NCBI GenBank assembly: GCA_030159075.1
Contig: BROG01000047.1
Location: 1,974,001-2,038,000, forward strand
Direction: 5' to 3'
Source: Atrina japonica
Lineage: Eukaryota > Mollusca > Bivalvia > Pterioida > Pinnidae
Length of the DNA stretch: 64,000 bases
Within the stretch, counting starts at the first letter, position 1. Every line of letters begins with the position of its first letter. This document shows positions 53,901 through 63,739 of the stretch, one piece after another. The notes beneath the pieces were generated by a model. It was not told the origin of the DNA. It did not search any database and saw nothing but the letters and a program-made list of their open reading frames with translations. Both the position numbers and the translations under genes were made by a program.

Positions 53901-56900
53901 CATTGTTTTGTTTAAGGTCACAAGTCTTAGGACCAAACTATGACCGTACGACCATTTAACAAAGAAACTGGACTTATGACCAAACCAGGTCCTCTCTTTA
54001 TGGCTACCCAATAGACATTGCATAGGCTTAAGTTCCCAGGGATGGAAATTAACGGGTGCCCGTTTGCCAGAGGCGACTGAATTTACAATCGGGCGAGTTG
54101 TTTTACGTACGAAGTCGCCCATTTATCGAATTGATTTCAGGAATTTTTTTGCCACTTTTTGGGGCCGTTATTCTGTTCATTTCCTGTCGGAAATGGTATC
54201 TGTTTTTTCTCAATTTTGGTCCTTAAAATTCCCGATCTGATGAAGCTAAAATTTTGACATGTTAAGTTGGAATGTCCGCTTTTATCAAAATGAAAGAAGA
54301 AGTACAACCATTTTGCATTCATCATTTTAAAAAGCTTAAGCTTCGAAAGTGATCCATTTCCTTCTATTTGTAGTTTAAATGGATTTATTTTATTAACAAG
54401 TTAATACGTTAGTCTTTACCTTTTGGCCAAAATTGTCACAGAACACATCGTGTGTTGACTGTTGTTGTTCGCAGTTTATGGAGGAAATGGAAGTTGGGTG
54501 TGTGTAATAAAAGAACCGATACCAAACGGAACTGAATTTCAGGATGTGTTAAAATGATGATACAGATAGATGTAATATTATACACTGTATAAAAGTTATA
54601 AAATCTTAATTAAACGTAGGTGAATGATAAAAGTTTTAATGAGATACTTAAAATGGATAGAAATTGTTTTAAAAAATGAAAACTTTTGTATGTTGCATCA
54701 ATTCAACCACACAGTAGTTACATACATTTATTAAAATAGCAATAAATTAATAAAACACAAAATTGACTCAAATATTTTTTTTTTCTTTGCAAGCGACCAA
54801 ATTTACATGGCGAGCAAGCACAATATCAGTATAGCACTTGCCCACCTGAGCAAGTTGTTAAAAATGTTAAGGTCACAAACTGGTTAAATTTATTCAAGTA
54901 AATATGACGTGCCCCTAAGTTTAAATCTGGGCTCCCAGAATTTAAAACTTAGAGAAGCCCATTTGGCTCCTGAGGATTTTTTCGTAACTTTGACCCCTGA
55001 GTTCCTGTTGTCAGTGTCATTATTTTTTCATCTTTTTAAATGTAGCTGGTGTAACATTATTAAACTATCAAGACTCTAATTTGAAAATGTGCGAATAAGG
55101 TACTGGGTATGCCCCAAGACTGAGTCAAAGTAGGGTTGATGAAATGGTCCTAAAGTTCTGTTGACTAAATTACAATTTAGGACTTGAAGTATTTTGATAA
55201 AACATGTTCCTGAATAAAGTAAATCCTTGTTATACTGCCACCGTTTGTTCAGCCAAAATTTAGCATTATAAAGTGGTTTGGTGATAGGGTGAGGGGAAAC
55301 TTTAAATAAAATTATAGGTAAAATTGGCAAAAGTGGACTTTCAAAACTTGTAGTGTTAAGCGAGGTGGCAAATGAAATAGGGGGAGGCAGTATAAAAGGG
55401 TTTTACTGTATATATATTTAGTGTCTGATGATATAAATGCTAAAAAGATAAAAATTACCACGAGATGTTAGTTTCCCTTCCTGCGATAATGTCAGCAGTG
55501 AAATACCAAAGCAAGCATAGAACAACACCCCCACCAGATAAATGATAACGCTCATTTTACTGTTGGAGTAACTGTTTAACAATACACACTCTAGGAATCT
55601 GCGAATGACTTGGATTTCCTCCATGACAAGGGCCAGTAAAATAGGAACATGTGATACAGGGTCTGAAACAGTAGAAAACAGGTAAATTAAAAATATATAC
55701 ATGTATGTAGCAATGGTTATATGGTGTTCCTACTAGCTTAGCGAGTGGGGTTACCCCTTAAGCTCAATTGGTAGAACACCAGATTTGTAATCCTGGGGTC
55801 CTAGGTTTGATTCTAAGCAGAGACAGTTATTTGCCTCTGTGACATTTGGTGCCCATGTTGGGACCTAGTTTCTTCCTGGATTTAATAGTTATCCATCACT
55901 TATTTCAAAGTAAATGGTAATTACCTCCGAATGAAAATCGGGACGTCTCTTTCAAAATGAAGGGGATAATGTTGCAGTGGTTATATGGTGTTTGTACTTG
56001 CTTGGCTAGAAGGGTTACCCCTTTAGCTAAATTGGTTGAGCACCAGTTTTGCAATCCAGCGGTCCTAGTTTCAATTCCAAGCAGAGACAATTATTTGCCT
56101 CTATACGACATATATACTGTAGATCAGAATATTAACTTTACCCATCTAATGGAAATCTAATTTCCCATGTAACATCCAATACAATCATCCTTTAAGAACA
56201 CTGTATTCTTTTAACATCAGTTAAATGAATGCTTACCTATATTCTCCAAAGTTGGAATTTGCATATATCTTAGAAGTTTTGCAATCATCTCGGGCCATTT
56301 CCCAGTCCAACAAAATGTGGAGACTGCTGAATATAAAACTGCTGAGTTGCATATAATACCGGTTAAATAGAAGTGATAGAACCAACTGTGGATAGAAAAA
56401 CAAACATATTACATGCAATAATCTAACAATAACAGAAAATTACATTTGTTTCTGTTTTTAATTTTCTTCTTACATTCTCCAACATGGATTATCAATAGAA
56501 TCATTGCCATACATTGTATAATGAACAACAATTGACACCAAAGTTTACTGAATTTAAAATTTAAACTGTTGATAGTTTTTGGGTTGCAATCCAACTTAAA
56601 AGTAAATACATTGTAGGCCTACAATGTACTGTAAATCCGAAAATGTTCACGAGACTTTATTTTTGTGATACACAAGTTACACAGTTCTTTATTTATTCGC
56701 GATATGATATTTTCGTGTTTTCCAATGCCCATTTCGCCAGGCTAGTATCATACTTCATTAAGCGATAATTTTATTTTTGTGAGCGAGAGGTCTCTTGAAA
56801 TTACGTGTTAATAAATTTCTCGCAAATACAAGCAGATTTCCAGAAAATACTTTTTGTTTTGTTATGAATTTAGTGTTTTACACCACAAGTACACTCGACA

Positions 56901-58439
56901 ATTTTTAAGTTACATGTAAATGGTGGCAGTCGGTATTTAATAGTAGAGACAACCCGGTTACAAGAAGAAGGAAGAGGAAGAGACCACCTCTGCCTTCAGC
57001 AAGTAAACTGTCACAAAAATATCAGCTTAGGTTCCAGCAGGACTTGAACCAGCACAGACCAGAAGTGAGAGACTTTGATTTATAGTTCAAACCTCTATCC
57101 ACCTGCTCATTGAGGCCCTGCAAAGACAGCTGGATATAGAGATCTTTGTTGAGATGGCAATTATATTCCCTAATTCAGACTTTTTACCAAAATTGCTCAA
57201 AATTTGAATTTTTGGAATTTTGAATGGTGTTTAACACCACACTCAACAATTTTTCGGTTATATGGAGGCGGCCAGTTTTTAGTGGTGGAGAAGAACCCGG
57301 TTACAATGTACCCATGAAGAAACCACTGGCCTTCCATCCACAAGTACTTGTCAGAGTAAATCAATATACAATAGTCACTAAACCAGTGCTTGACCAATTT
57401 AGACACCTTAATTCAAAACAAGGTTTGAATAAATGCGAAGTGGAAGGAGATGTAATAAAGGATATCCTAGCTTTGGTGTCAGAGTTTCGGGATGCCTATA
57501 TTTTATTACAAAAAGATTATAAATGTGATAAAGCTTTGGGTCGTCCTAGATTTGATTTTGAACAGTGTTTTACACCACACTCATTAATTTGTCAGTTGCA
57601 TGCAAATGGTGAGTCAGGTTTTTTTTTTTGTGGAGAAGAGAAAGTACCTGGGAAGAGACCACTGGCCTTCCACAAGTAAACTGGCAAACTTTCTCACAGA
57701 AATGAACTTAGGTTCCCGCAGGGCTCGAATCTGTGCTGACCAGAAGTGAGAGACTTAATGGTTCAAACCATGGTGCTCTAACCACTCAGCCACAGGTCTG
57801 TCATCATAGAAGAATTATTTGTTTTATATGCCCTGACCATGAAAAATTTTAATTTTCCTTTAAATTCTTACTAAAATTTAGAGTCTCCCCCATGATTTTG
57901 AAGAATCTCCCCATGAAAATTTTTCAAGGTTGGCAAGTTCGATACATACATATTTGGTACGTCTAAAATCAGGGCAAAACGACACAGGGCAAACTGGAAT
58001 CTGGGCAAAATGACCACCTTTAGAGCTGACATTTGAAAACGTTGCTTGAGAAAATCAAAGCCGTAAATTCAGTTTATCGCAATGTCTGTAACGCTAATAC
58101 TGTTGAATAATGGGAATGAATCTAACTCAGAGCAGGTGTCAGTGGGGCCGCGGTCTGACACGTTACCTTTGGTGAAACTGGCAAGTACAAAGTACTAACT
58201 TGCCTGTCCCAGTGAATGGTAAGCACCCAAGGGTCCAACCTTGACTCCTACCTTTTGGGAAAATGCAAAAACGTATTGTGCAAATGTAAGTTGTATTTCT
58301 TGTGTTCTCGAAGTTTCCCAAATATATAAAAATTTGCGATTAGATTCGGAATGTAAATCTTGCTGTTTGCTTGCACTATTAAAAATCCCACAAACACAAC
58401 TGCTGTTGCCAGAAGCCACACAACACTGACATACAACAT
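44730..58439 (-). CDS. SRD5A3: Polyprenol reductase, SRD5A3 orthologue, complete
   Basis: ER membrane enzyme of the steroid 5-alpha-reductase family that takes part in converting polyprenol to dolichol, the lipid carrier of the N-glycan donor. Five coding exons on the minus strand (58252-58439, 56237-56385, 55459-55662, 45570-45689, 44730-44989) join in phase to 306 residues, against 318 in human. Hallmarks: N-terminal membrane segment LLATAVVFVGFLIVQ; PKSWFYHFYL after exon join 1-2; RRFLECVLLNSYSNSKMSVI; a W-(10-14)-W membrane stretch then ASWKQYRVNRILVKLRQNKQ; and the family C-terminus HIPHGDLFEYSSCPHYFLEI with HKWYKDWFPKYPSKRAAVIP. The last block is the conserved C-terminal motif of these reductases. 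The gene is convergent with TUSC3/MAGT1 and divergent from USP35/38 with about 0.95 kb between starts. Intron 3 (9.8 kb) is mostly tandem repeat. Confidence 0.96.
45150..45445 (-). repeat. Tandem repeat, about 33 bp, in SRD5A3 intron 4
   Basis: About eight units with plus-strand landmarks 'tatacctgacagctgtatca', 'ctatctaattatc' or 'ctgacaaattatc'; units alternate in a roughly 66-bp pair. In gene sense each contains CTGTCAG|GTATAG, donor-like. The unit shares 'gctgtat' and 'atcactg' with the larger array of intron 3. Confidence 0.85.
45570..45689 (-). CDS. SRD5A3: SRD5A3 exon 4 (residues 181-220)
   Basis: 120 nt. Acceptor TTTTATATTTTCAG, donor CAAG|GTAAAT. Encodes SFISEITWYQVLCILLFIWA then SWKQYRVNRILVKLRQNKQ. 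The 6-kb minisatellite begins only about 30 bp upstream of this acceptor. Confidence 0.95.
45715..51975 (-). repeat. 32-bp minisatellite, about 195 units, with higher-order structure, SRD5A3 intron 3
   Basis: Plus-strand unit: 'aagatatcactgatggctgt' then 'atatcaggtaac'. Three main unit types alternate: GATGGCTGTATATCAGG, GATGACTGTATACTAGG and GACGATTGTAAATCAGG. The third is confined mainly to 45.8-47.8 kb. A rare variant block ('cacttatgtttgtatatcaa' then 'ataacaagatatcactaatg') recurs at about 47941, 48770, 49564 and 50517, marking larger duplications of about 0.8-0.95 kb. Beyond 50.5 kb the array decays. Each unit holds the palindrome GATATC. CAGGTAAC is donor-like but on the antisense strand. 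Confidence 0.93.
52294..52620 (+). mobile_element. Solo right-end copy of the 28-bp-end transposon
   Basis: Matches about 26281-26558: 'atttgtaaactgaaa', 'aagattcattta', 'tcaccatcac', 'tactgtattatccgcaccc', 'gagacaaattttagagtgaa' and an end 'ggccgattacggta'. The terminal repeat is mutated, and the left half of the element is absent. Confidence 0.8.
52660..52780. mobile_element. Fold-back element, arms about 41 bp
   Basis: The left arm starts 'tattgcactatttttggttt' and the right arm ends 'caaaaagtagtgcaata'. Inner arm parts 'gagaatttatggagta' and 'tactccataaattctc' are exact complements. The loop contains 'ccgaaggccg'. Confidence 0.8.
53576..55218 (-). other. SRD5A3 intron 3, donor-side part
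   Basis: No coding sequence recognised. From about 54030 to 54870 there is probably an old mobile element: it opens 'gggatggaaattaacgggtg' and 'gaggcgactgaatttac' and closes 'aagcgaccaaatttacatgg' and 'cgagcaagc', so its end regions resemble each other. Confidence 0.45.
55219..55410. mobile_element. Inverted-end MITE, about 190 bp, near SRD5A3 exon 3
   Basis: The left end 'gtaaatccttgttatactgc' and the right end 'cagtataaaagggttttact' are an approximate inverted pair. The right end lies 48 bp from the exon-3 donor. Confidence 0.6.
55459..55662 (-). CDS. SRD5A3: SRD5A3 exon 3 (residues 113-180)
   Basis: 204 nt. Acceptor CTACTGTTTCAG, donor CGTG|GTAATT. Encodes PVSHVPILLALVMEEIQVIR, RFLECVLLNSYSNSKMSVII, YLVGVLFYACFGISLLTLSQ and EGKLTSR. 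The R-R-x-x-E pattern (RRFLECV) is a conserved cofactor-side motif of the family. Confidence 0.95.
55708..55970 (+). mobile_element. SINE family B, tRNA-headed, copy 1 (SRD5A3 intron 2)
   Basis: 'ttaagctcaattggtagaac' fits a tRNA A box and D arm; 'ggggtcctaggtttgattct' holds a B-box-like segment (GGTTTGATTCT). The tail reads 'tttggtgcccatgttgggac' and ends 'tcgggacgtctctttcaa'. The second copy follows directly. Confidence 0.8.
55971..56110 (+). mobile_element. SINE family B, copy 2, in tandem with copy 1
   Basis: Repeats 'gcagtggttatatggtgttt', 'ttagctaaattggttgagca' and 'gtcctagtttcaattccaag', then stops after 'caattatttgcctct'. It lies 127 bp from the exon-2 donor side of SRD5A3 intron 2. 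Short open frames here (55905-56160) are SINE sequence. Confidence 0.75.
56237..56385 (-). CDS. SRD5A3: SRD5A3 exon 2 (residues 63-112)
   Basis: 149 nt. Acceptor TTTTTCTATCCACAG, donor ATAG|GTAAGC. Encodes WFYHFYLTGIICNSAVLYSA, VSTFCWTGKWPEMIAKLLRY and MQIPTLENI. It corresponds to the family segment following 'KRYFSHFYI'. Confidence 0.93.
56873..57120 (-). mobile_element. SINE family A copy, minus orientation
   Basis: Starts (plus strand) 'gtgttttacaccacaagtac', holds 'ggaagaggaagagaccacct', 'ttaggttccagcaggacttg' and 'aaccagcacagaccagaagt', and ends with the complement of a tRNA-like head ('ccacctgctcattgaggccc'). Confidence 0.75.
57223..57345 (-). mobile_element. SINE family A fragment, minus orientation
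   Basis: 'tggtgtttaacaccacactc', 'aacaatttttcggttatatg', 'cggccagtttttagtggtgg' and 'aagaaaccactggccttcca'. The head side is missing. Confidence 0.7.
57564..57799 (-). mobile_element. SINE family A copy, minus orientation, with complete head
   Basis: Body 'gtgttttacaccacactcat', 'gggaagagaccactggcctt'; head in complement: AGACCTGTGGCTGAGTGGTT, AGAGCACCATGG and CACAGATTCGAGCCCTGCGG. GTGGCTGAGTGGTTAGAGC is a leucine/serine-tRNA-like A-box region and GATTCGAGCCC a B box. Confidence 0.8.
58252..58439 (-). CDS. SRD5A3: SRD5A3 exon 1 (residues 1-62 plus two bases)
   Basis: Starts MLYVSVVWLLATAVVFVGFL and ends NTFLHFPK before donor AAAAG|GTAGGA. An overlapping longer frame in another phase (58195-58485) is not used, because only this frame joins exon 2 to give PKSWFYHFYL. 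Confidence 0.9.
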
Positions 58440-59384
58440 TTTCCGTTTGTTTCCTTGTGGTCAGAGATATGGACAGCTCATTCAATCATAGTCGTTGAAA
58501 AGCTTTTGACATAAGGAGTACACTAAAATAGGGTAAGGGGATTAGCCAAAACGGACTGCAATTGATATCGAAACACGATCATTACTATTTAAAAATTTTA
58601 AATAGAACTTTAATATGTTGAAGATTGTCATGTCATTAAAAAGTGGAAGTTCTATTTGCAGGGGGAATCGATTCTCTTTGATATCGATCCGGAACAGATG
58701 GCGGGGAGAGAGACCGACTTTTATACACGGCCATTTACAAACATTCATGAGACTATAAAAATTTGACGGATCATTCCCCGAGCAAATTGAAAAAAAGGAA
58801 ACATGTTCGATGAGATAGAAGTGATTATTTGAATTTGAAGTATGTTACTTTAACATAAACACGATGTTTTACAGCTTAGACTGATGACTGTATCCTTAAA
58901 TAAAACTTTCTCGTCACTTACAGTCATACTCCATAGTCGTATGCGGAATGTGGTGTGCGAGTACGGTAACGTAATGACTCGGTCCTATTTCAGTGGTATT
59001 TGGACGTGAAATAAAAATAGTTAGCGAGAAAAGATTACTGCTGAAAATATTGTAGCTTTGTATATGCACTCGATATTTCGTCTTTGTCAAAAAGAAAAGT
59101 AGATATAAAAGGCTTAATTCTAAAAATCCAATTACTGACAATACTGTAAAAATGAATCGTTGAATGTCCCCGAAAGTGAAACTGACGCAATTGGAGAAAA
59201 TAATGAAGTAAGTTTTGTACAGATCAAACTCATCTGTAACATACTTACACTTTTTGTTTGTAAAATGAACTGCTGCTGAAGCGTGTATTGCTGAATGACT
59301 TAACTGTAGAGTGTAGTGTACTGTGTAGTGTACTGTAGAGTGTACTGTGGAGTGTATGAATGGTTACATATACATAACAAGACC
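58440..59384. promoter_or_regulatory. Shared 5' region of divergent SRD5A3 and USP35/38
   Basis: 945 bp between the two start codons, expected to hold both promoters and 5' UTRs. It contains 'cagatggcgg' at 58695-58704, which fits a YY1-type element often found near TATA-less start sites. It also contains a simple 'gtgtactgta' repeat at about 59308-59355 just before the USP start. No TATA box identified. Small frames here on the minus strand are unsupported. Confidence 0.45.
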
Positions 59385-60326
59385 ATGGATACAATATTAA
59401 GTGGCGTTTTAACATCAAGTTATCCAGAAAATCTTAAGAAGCAACTAATTCAAAAAATAGCAGCCAATGGATCCCAACCACAACCTGTACGTGTTATTCG
59501 TTCCGTTTTAGAACTAACGGTCAAGTGGTACCTAGAGAGTGAGTTTGATTTGGCACAGAACGAATGTCTCGCGGTTTTTAAGACATGGGCAAAGTACAAC
59601 TTGTCAACATTTGAAAGTTTTTTTGATCGAGAATTTCTATTATATTTGCTTTCCGTTAAGTGTCCAAATGAAGAGAATGCAATTACATTGTTAAATGAAA
59701 GTCTACATCTTCTTCAACGATCAGCAACTTTTTCCACTCATCTGAAAGTTGTAGAGGCAAAAGCAATAAGTTATGTCAGGGAGCATCCGTTATTGCCATG
59801 CTTGAAAAACTTTGCAAACCTCTTAAAAGATTTCAAAGACTGTATACCAAAAGGGGACTTTACGTCTAGATTCTGTGTGTCTGTAATACATTCGTTAAGT
59901 CTATGTTTATGTTCAGCTAACGACAACACAGCAGAAATTATATCATATATAAAAAATGTGGAAAGTGTTTGTGATCTGATCTTTTACATATGGAAGAGTG
60001 CAGATTCTGAAATGATTCTAGATTCTCTTAAAGCCATATTTGAAATCATATCAGTTAAACCAGATGAAAATAGTGAACCATCGTTTTGTCTTGGAGCAAT
60101 TGTACGATATGTTCCTAATGGAATGATAGACATTGTAGTCAAGTGTGCCATTAATTCCAATGTTGATAATACAAGCATTACAGTGGCTTTACAGAGAATC
60201 ATTGACTGGTTGCAATGGCCGACAGCTTGTAACATTGACCAATGGATCATCACATTTCTGAGGGGTTTAGCATCCATCAATAAATATAGTATACTGATTA
60301 ACGTCACAGAAAGTAAAATTGAACAG
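59385..60326 (+). CDS. USP35/USP38: USP35/38 exon 1 (residues 1-314)
   Basis: A single long exon of 942 nt ending TCACAGAAAGTAAAATTG then AACAG|GTAAGT. Open throughout, with codon use like the neighbouring genes. Ends LINVTESKIEQ, exactly where the family sequences read LIDVTLLKIE. Confidence 0.95.
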
Positions 60327-61219
60327 GTAAGTTACATAGAATCGGTAAGTGATGAGGCACAATAGGGGTTAAAGTCATCAACATGTGGTTCTGGTAATTA
60401 TAAATGGCCCCATTCCCAATTCAAAATATACTGTTTTGACAAGTTACATGTATTATTCCTTAAGCTTTGATGCCAAGAATCTTGGGGCATATTTTTCATG
60501 TCCATATTATGATATATATTTATCATATGATCTGTGTGTTATGCTGCTTCATAACAGATTACATAAATATACATGTATAAAGCCTAGCGGTGATTTGATT
60601 GGCTAATGTGCAGCAAATTGAACTACTTTTATTCACTATATATGTATGCAAATTTCATTCATCTGAAGGTTGGTGATGACGTCACTTCATTCATCGGAAG
60701 GCTGGCGATGATGTCACTTGGTGCTTGTGACACCACTTGTGACACCACTTGAACTTGAATGGGGACAATCGAGTAAAACCTGTTGTACAGATAACTTTAA
60801 AATTTTGTTGTATTCAAGTCAGCAATTTTTCTAATTTCAACATCTGATAAATTATGCTTACTAGTAGGGGTAAATTATAAATAAAAATGTAGGCTAAATG
60901 TATGTATTTAAATATAAGCAATATTTACAATATGTTTTGTGCACTTATTTCTAGTATTTACCTATTTAATTTGGAACAATTTGGTCGACTTGACAGAAAG
61001 GAGAATATAGATTCTCGACCCTAGTTTAAATTTCATATGTTTGATCATATAATAAAAAGAATTTTTCATGAGTTTCCATTCATATCACATTTATGATACT
61101 CATTATGAATTTTCCATTTCTGCTCGCCAAAGTCTCGCAAAATGGAAAATTTTAAAACTTGTATCATAAATGTGATATGAATGTAAACTCGTGACAGATC
61201 CTAACATTCATACATTGTG

Positions 61220-61253
<34 letters not shown>

Positions 61254-61662
61254 TATATATTATATATGAGCATGATGTATATACAAGAGCCCCTGCCCTC
61301 TTACTTTGGAAACTTGGGATATATGTATAAATCAGTATAAATTTTTTGAAGATGTTATAATGATATATTTCCCTGTTAAAGTACATGTTTGTACATGTTT
61401 ATCAATTTTTTGAAGAGAAATGATACCTTTATAATTATATAATTGTAATTTCATATACATGTACGATTTAAAAATTTGGAAATTATCAATAAACACAAGT
61501 ATTTATTATTGAGAATTACTGTATGTAAATAGTCAATTACTTGATGATTTATTTCCATAGGTTTGTGAGAAACTACAGTACCCTGCCGTACGAGATGCAG
61601 CTTTGAATGTCCTGGAACACATGCTGTTGAGCTTTCAACATTCTCCTGAACCATTTCACAAA
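59385..61662 (+). CDS. USP35/USP38: Ubiquitin carboxyl-terminal hydrolase 35/38, 5' part
   Basis: Deubiquitinase of the USP35/USP38 branch; these cleave ubiquitin chains and act in mitophagy, innate signalling and chromatin control in vertebrates. Two coding exons are seen (59385-60326 and 61561-61662), phase 0, giving 348 residues of the N-terminal helical-repeat region. Shared strings: start MDTILSGVLTSSYP; DCIPKGDFTSRFC near residues 166-178; RIIDWLQWPTACNIDQWIIT then FLRGLASINKYSILINVT; and in exon 2 PAVRDAALNVLEHMLLSFQH. The catalytic Cys/His domain, which lies further C-terminal in the family, is beyond the window or in exons not recognised. The start at 59385 is preferred over an in-frame ATG at 59316, because the extra 23 residues come from a simple repeat and the family begins MDxIL. 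Confidence 0.94.
60327..61560 (+). other. USP35/38 intron 1
   Basis: Contains the fold-back element at 61067-61197 and an (AT)n/(AC)n microsatellite at about 61217-61270. Around 60665-60760 there are two direct copies of 'gatgacgtcact' / 'gatgatgtcact' and a tandem 'tgtgacaccact'. No exon recognised. Confidence 0.6.
61067..61197. mobile_element. Fold-back element, arms about 30 bp with inner second stem
   Basis: 'cattcatatcacatttatga' at 61077-61096 and its exact complement 'tcataaatgtgatatgaatg' near 61164-61183. An inner pair is 'attttccatt' / 'aatggaaaat'. The loop contains 'ctcgccaaagtctcgc'. Confidence 0.8.
61561..61662 (+). CDS. USP35/USP38: USP35/38 exon 2 (residues 315-348)
   Basis: 102 nt after acceptor ATTTATTTCCATAG, donor CAAA|GTAAGA. 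Encodes VCEKLQYPAVRDAALNVLEH then MLLSFQHSPEPFHK. The LLSFQHSPE string is nearly identical to vertebrate USP38. Confidence 0.94.
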
Positions 61663-61914
61663 GTAAGACCAATTGATCAATGTATTTAATGTTATTGGCC
61701 TGATTGTGAGGCAAATACACGTACATTTGTATTTACCATTTTATCTATCCTAGGGGTGGGGGTTGGGGTGAAATAAGGCCCCACTCCCAATGCAAAAAGA
61801 ATTGCATTTTTTCCCAATATGTTGTTGAAATTTCTTAACTGAAGTATAATGATAATGAATTTGAAGAGATTCTTGTATTTTCAAGCAGTTTTGTATTCTT
61901 TTCCTATCACTCTC

Positions 61915-63575
61915 CGTCTGTCGTCAATCCTTAAACAATTCTTGTTATCGCTATTTCTCAGAAAGTCCTGAAGGGATCTTTATGAAATTTGACATAAAGG
62001 TTCTCCTTGAGGTCTAGTTGTGCAGTGTACATTTTCAGGCGGATCGGATTACAAAATGGCTGCCAGGTGGCCACCTTGGATTTTGATAATTAAAGTCTGT
62101 TTTTGCTATTTCTCACAATATTTTACATATAGGTTCCCCCTGATATCTAGTTGTGCAGTGTACATTTTCAGGTGGATCGGATAACAAAATGGCTGCCAGA
62201 CGGCCATTTTGGATTTTAAAAATTAAAGTTTGTTATTGCTATTTCTCAGAATATACTGAAGGGATCTTTACGAAATTTGACATACAGGTTCTCCTTGAAG
62301 TTTTGGTCCTTTTTGGCCCCTTTTAGGGCCCCTATTTGTCCTAACCCGTTTTCATTCGCAAACTTTATGCGGCTTCACATGGGGATGCTATATGCCAAGT
62401 TTGGTGAAAAATTGGCCCACTGGTTCTTGAGAAGATGATTTTTAAATGCAAAAGTTAACAGATGGACGATGACAAATGCCAACCTTTGGTGAATTCGAGA
62501 ATTATTGACTAATCAGTGTTGACCTCCGTTTATATAAATAAAGGTACCAACATCACTTGGGGTCAGTCTGTAAGTTGCGAGTTGAACCAACAGCATAGCA
62601 AAAGCAGATAATTGAACGGGACAGTAGTAATCTATTTATCACAGATAAACAGTGACTATTGTCTTCTAGTTTTGGAATAGTTTTGTATAAGGCTGAGACA
62701 CAGTCACAGAGTGGTGTTGGAGCCCTAGGTCTCAGACTCTAATGCCGAAAACACACACTAGCTGGCAGTGTATCCTAAATACATATACAAGTTCCAAGAC
62801 TCACTGTAAATAATTCAATCTCTGTAATTAAACTGTGATTTATTGTGATTCCCTGAAACTCTTATAATAGTTACTATAGGCAAATGACAATTCTTGTTAG
62901 AATAGTATGTAGTTGTCGTTGTATTTTATCTTTTAAGCACAAGTAGTGTTTGGTTCGTATTTGTATATATTTGTTTATGTTTATACATGTATATATTGCC
63001 CGAACCTTTAGACTCTTAACCAGGATCCAAATCAGACCCATTATAGCCTTAAACCCCTGCTGGGAAACGTTACACATGCATGGGGGCATAACCCATATAA
63101 CCTTCCACAATTGGGCAAACATTCAATGCCAAAAGTCCCAAAAGTGAGGTTTTAGCAAGGGATGTGTATAGGATTATACTATAATCTGGATATAATCTGT
63201 ATATTAATGTTAATTCAAATTTTTCCACTCAAAATGGAACAAATAGCTTTGTTGAGGATACATTTAAAAATGTTTCTTCTTTCTTTTGCCATCAAGCTAT
63301 GAGGCCATTGGCCTCTTGTTATTTTACTCAATACAGGTCATGACCAACATTTTCAAATTTAGAGGTTGACAGGTATGGTTAAGCTACATGTATCTTCGAT
63401 TATAACAATTTATATTTGGTATTGATATAATCTTGTGAGAAAGCACTTTACATATATTTAGGTTTTAGTTCAAATTCATTGTTGAACTACAAAATAAGAG
63501 AAAAGAACAGTCTGTCATAGATCAAATGAAGAACAGTCGATGGTGGGCGCCAAGATCCCTCTGGGATCTCTTGTT
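61915..63575 (+). mobile_element. Second, interrupted copy of the element at 32356-33704
   Basis: Left part 61915-62310 holds two to three internal units ('atttctcagaaagtcctgaa', 'gaggtctagttgtgcagtgt', 'ggtggccaccttggattttg'). The right end at about 63418-63575 matches 33545-33704 ('ttcaaattcattgttgaact', 'ctgtcatagatcaaatgaag', 'tccctctgggatctcttgtt'). The middle 62310-63417 is different sequence, including another repeat ending 'ggccattggcctcttgttat' near 63320, so it is a composite of insertions. Confidence 0.65.
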
Positions 63576-63739
63576 TTGATTTACCAAGGCCCAGGCCCCA
63601 TTCTTAAGTGTGGAAAATCACAGAAATACATTGTACTAGTCTAGTAATTAAATATGTCTGTCTGTCCATACATGTATATATGTTTGTATACATGTAATTG
63701 TACATTTTAAACATTCATCAAAATATGAAACAGACGTTT

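Larger units (their letters stand above)
56386..58251 (-). other. SRD5A3 intron 1
   Basis: About 1.9 kb, largely SINE-derived (three family A copies). At about 56635-56835 there is an additional repeat with 'tttattcgcgatatgata' and 'ctcgcaaatacaa'. The 151-codon plus-strand frame at 57224-57679 is assembled from SINE sequence and is not treated as a gene. Confidence 0.6.

Noticed and set aside
55740..55812. Possible functional tRNA gene
   Set aside because: The A- and B-box-like segments are there, but the arms do not pair as a tRNA, a SINE tail follows, and a second tandem copy exists.
57224..57679. 151-codon plus-strand frame
   Set aside because: It runs through two SINE family A copies in reverse orientation; the similarity between its two ends is the SINE, not a protein repeat.
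59316..59384. Upstream in-frame ATG for USP35/38, adding 23 residues
   Set aside because: The extension is translated from a simple 'gtgtactgta' repeat, and family members begin MDxIL at the downstream ATG.
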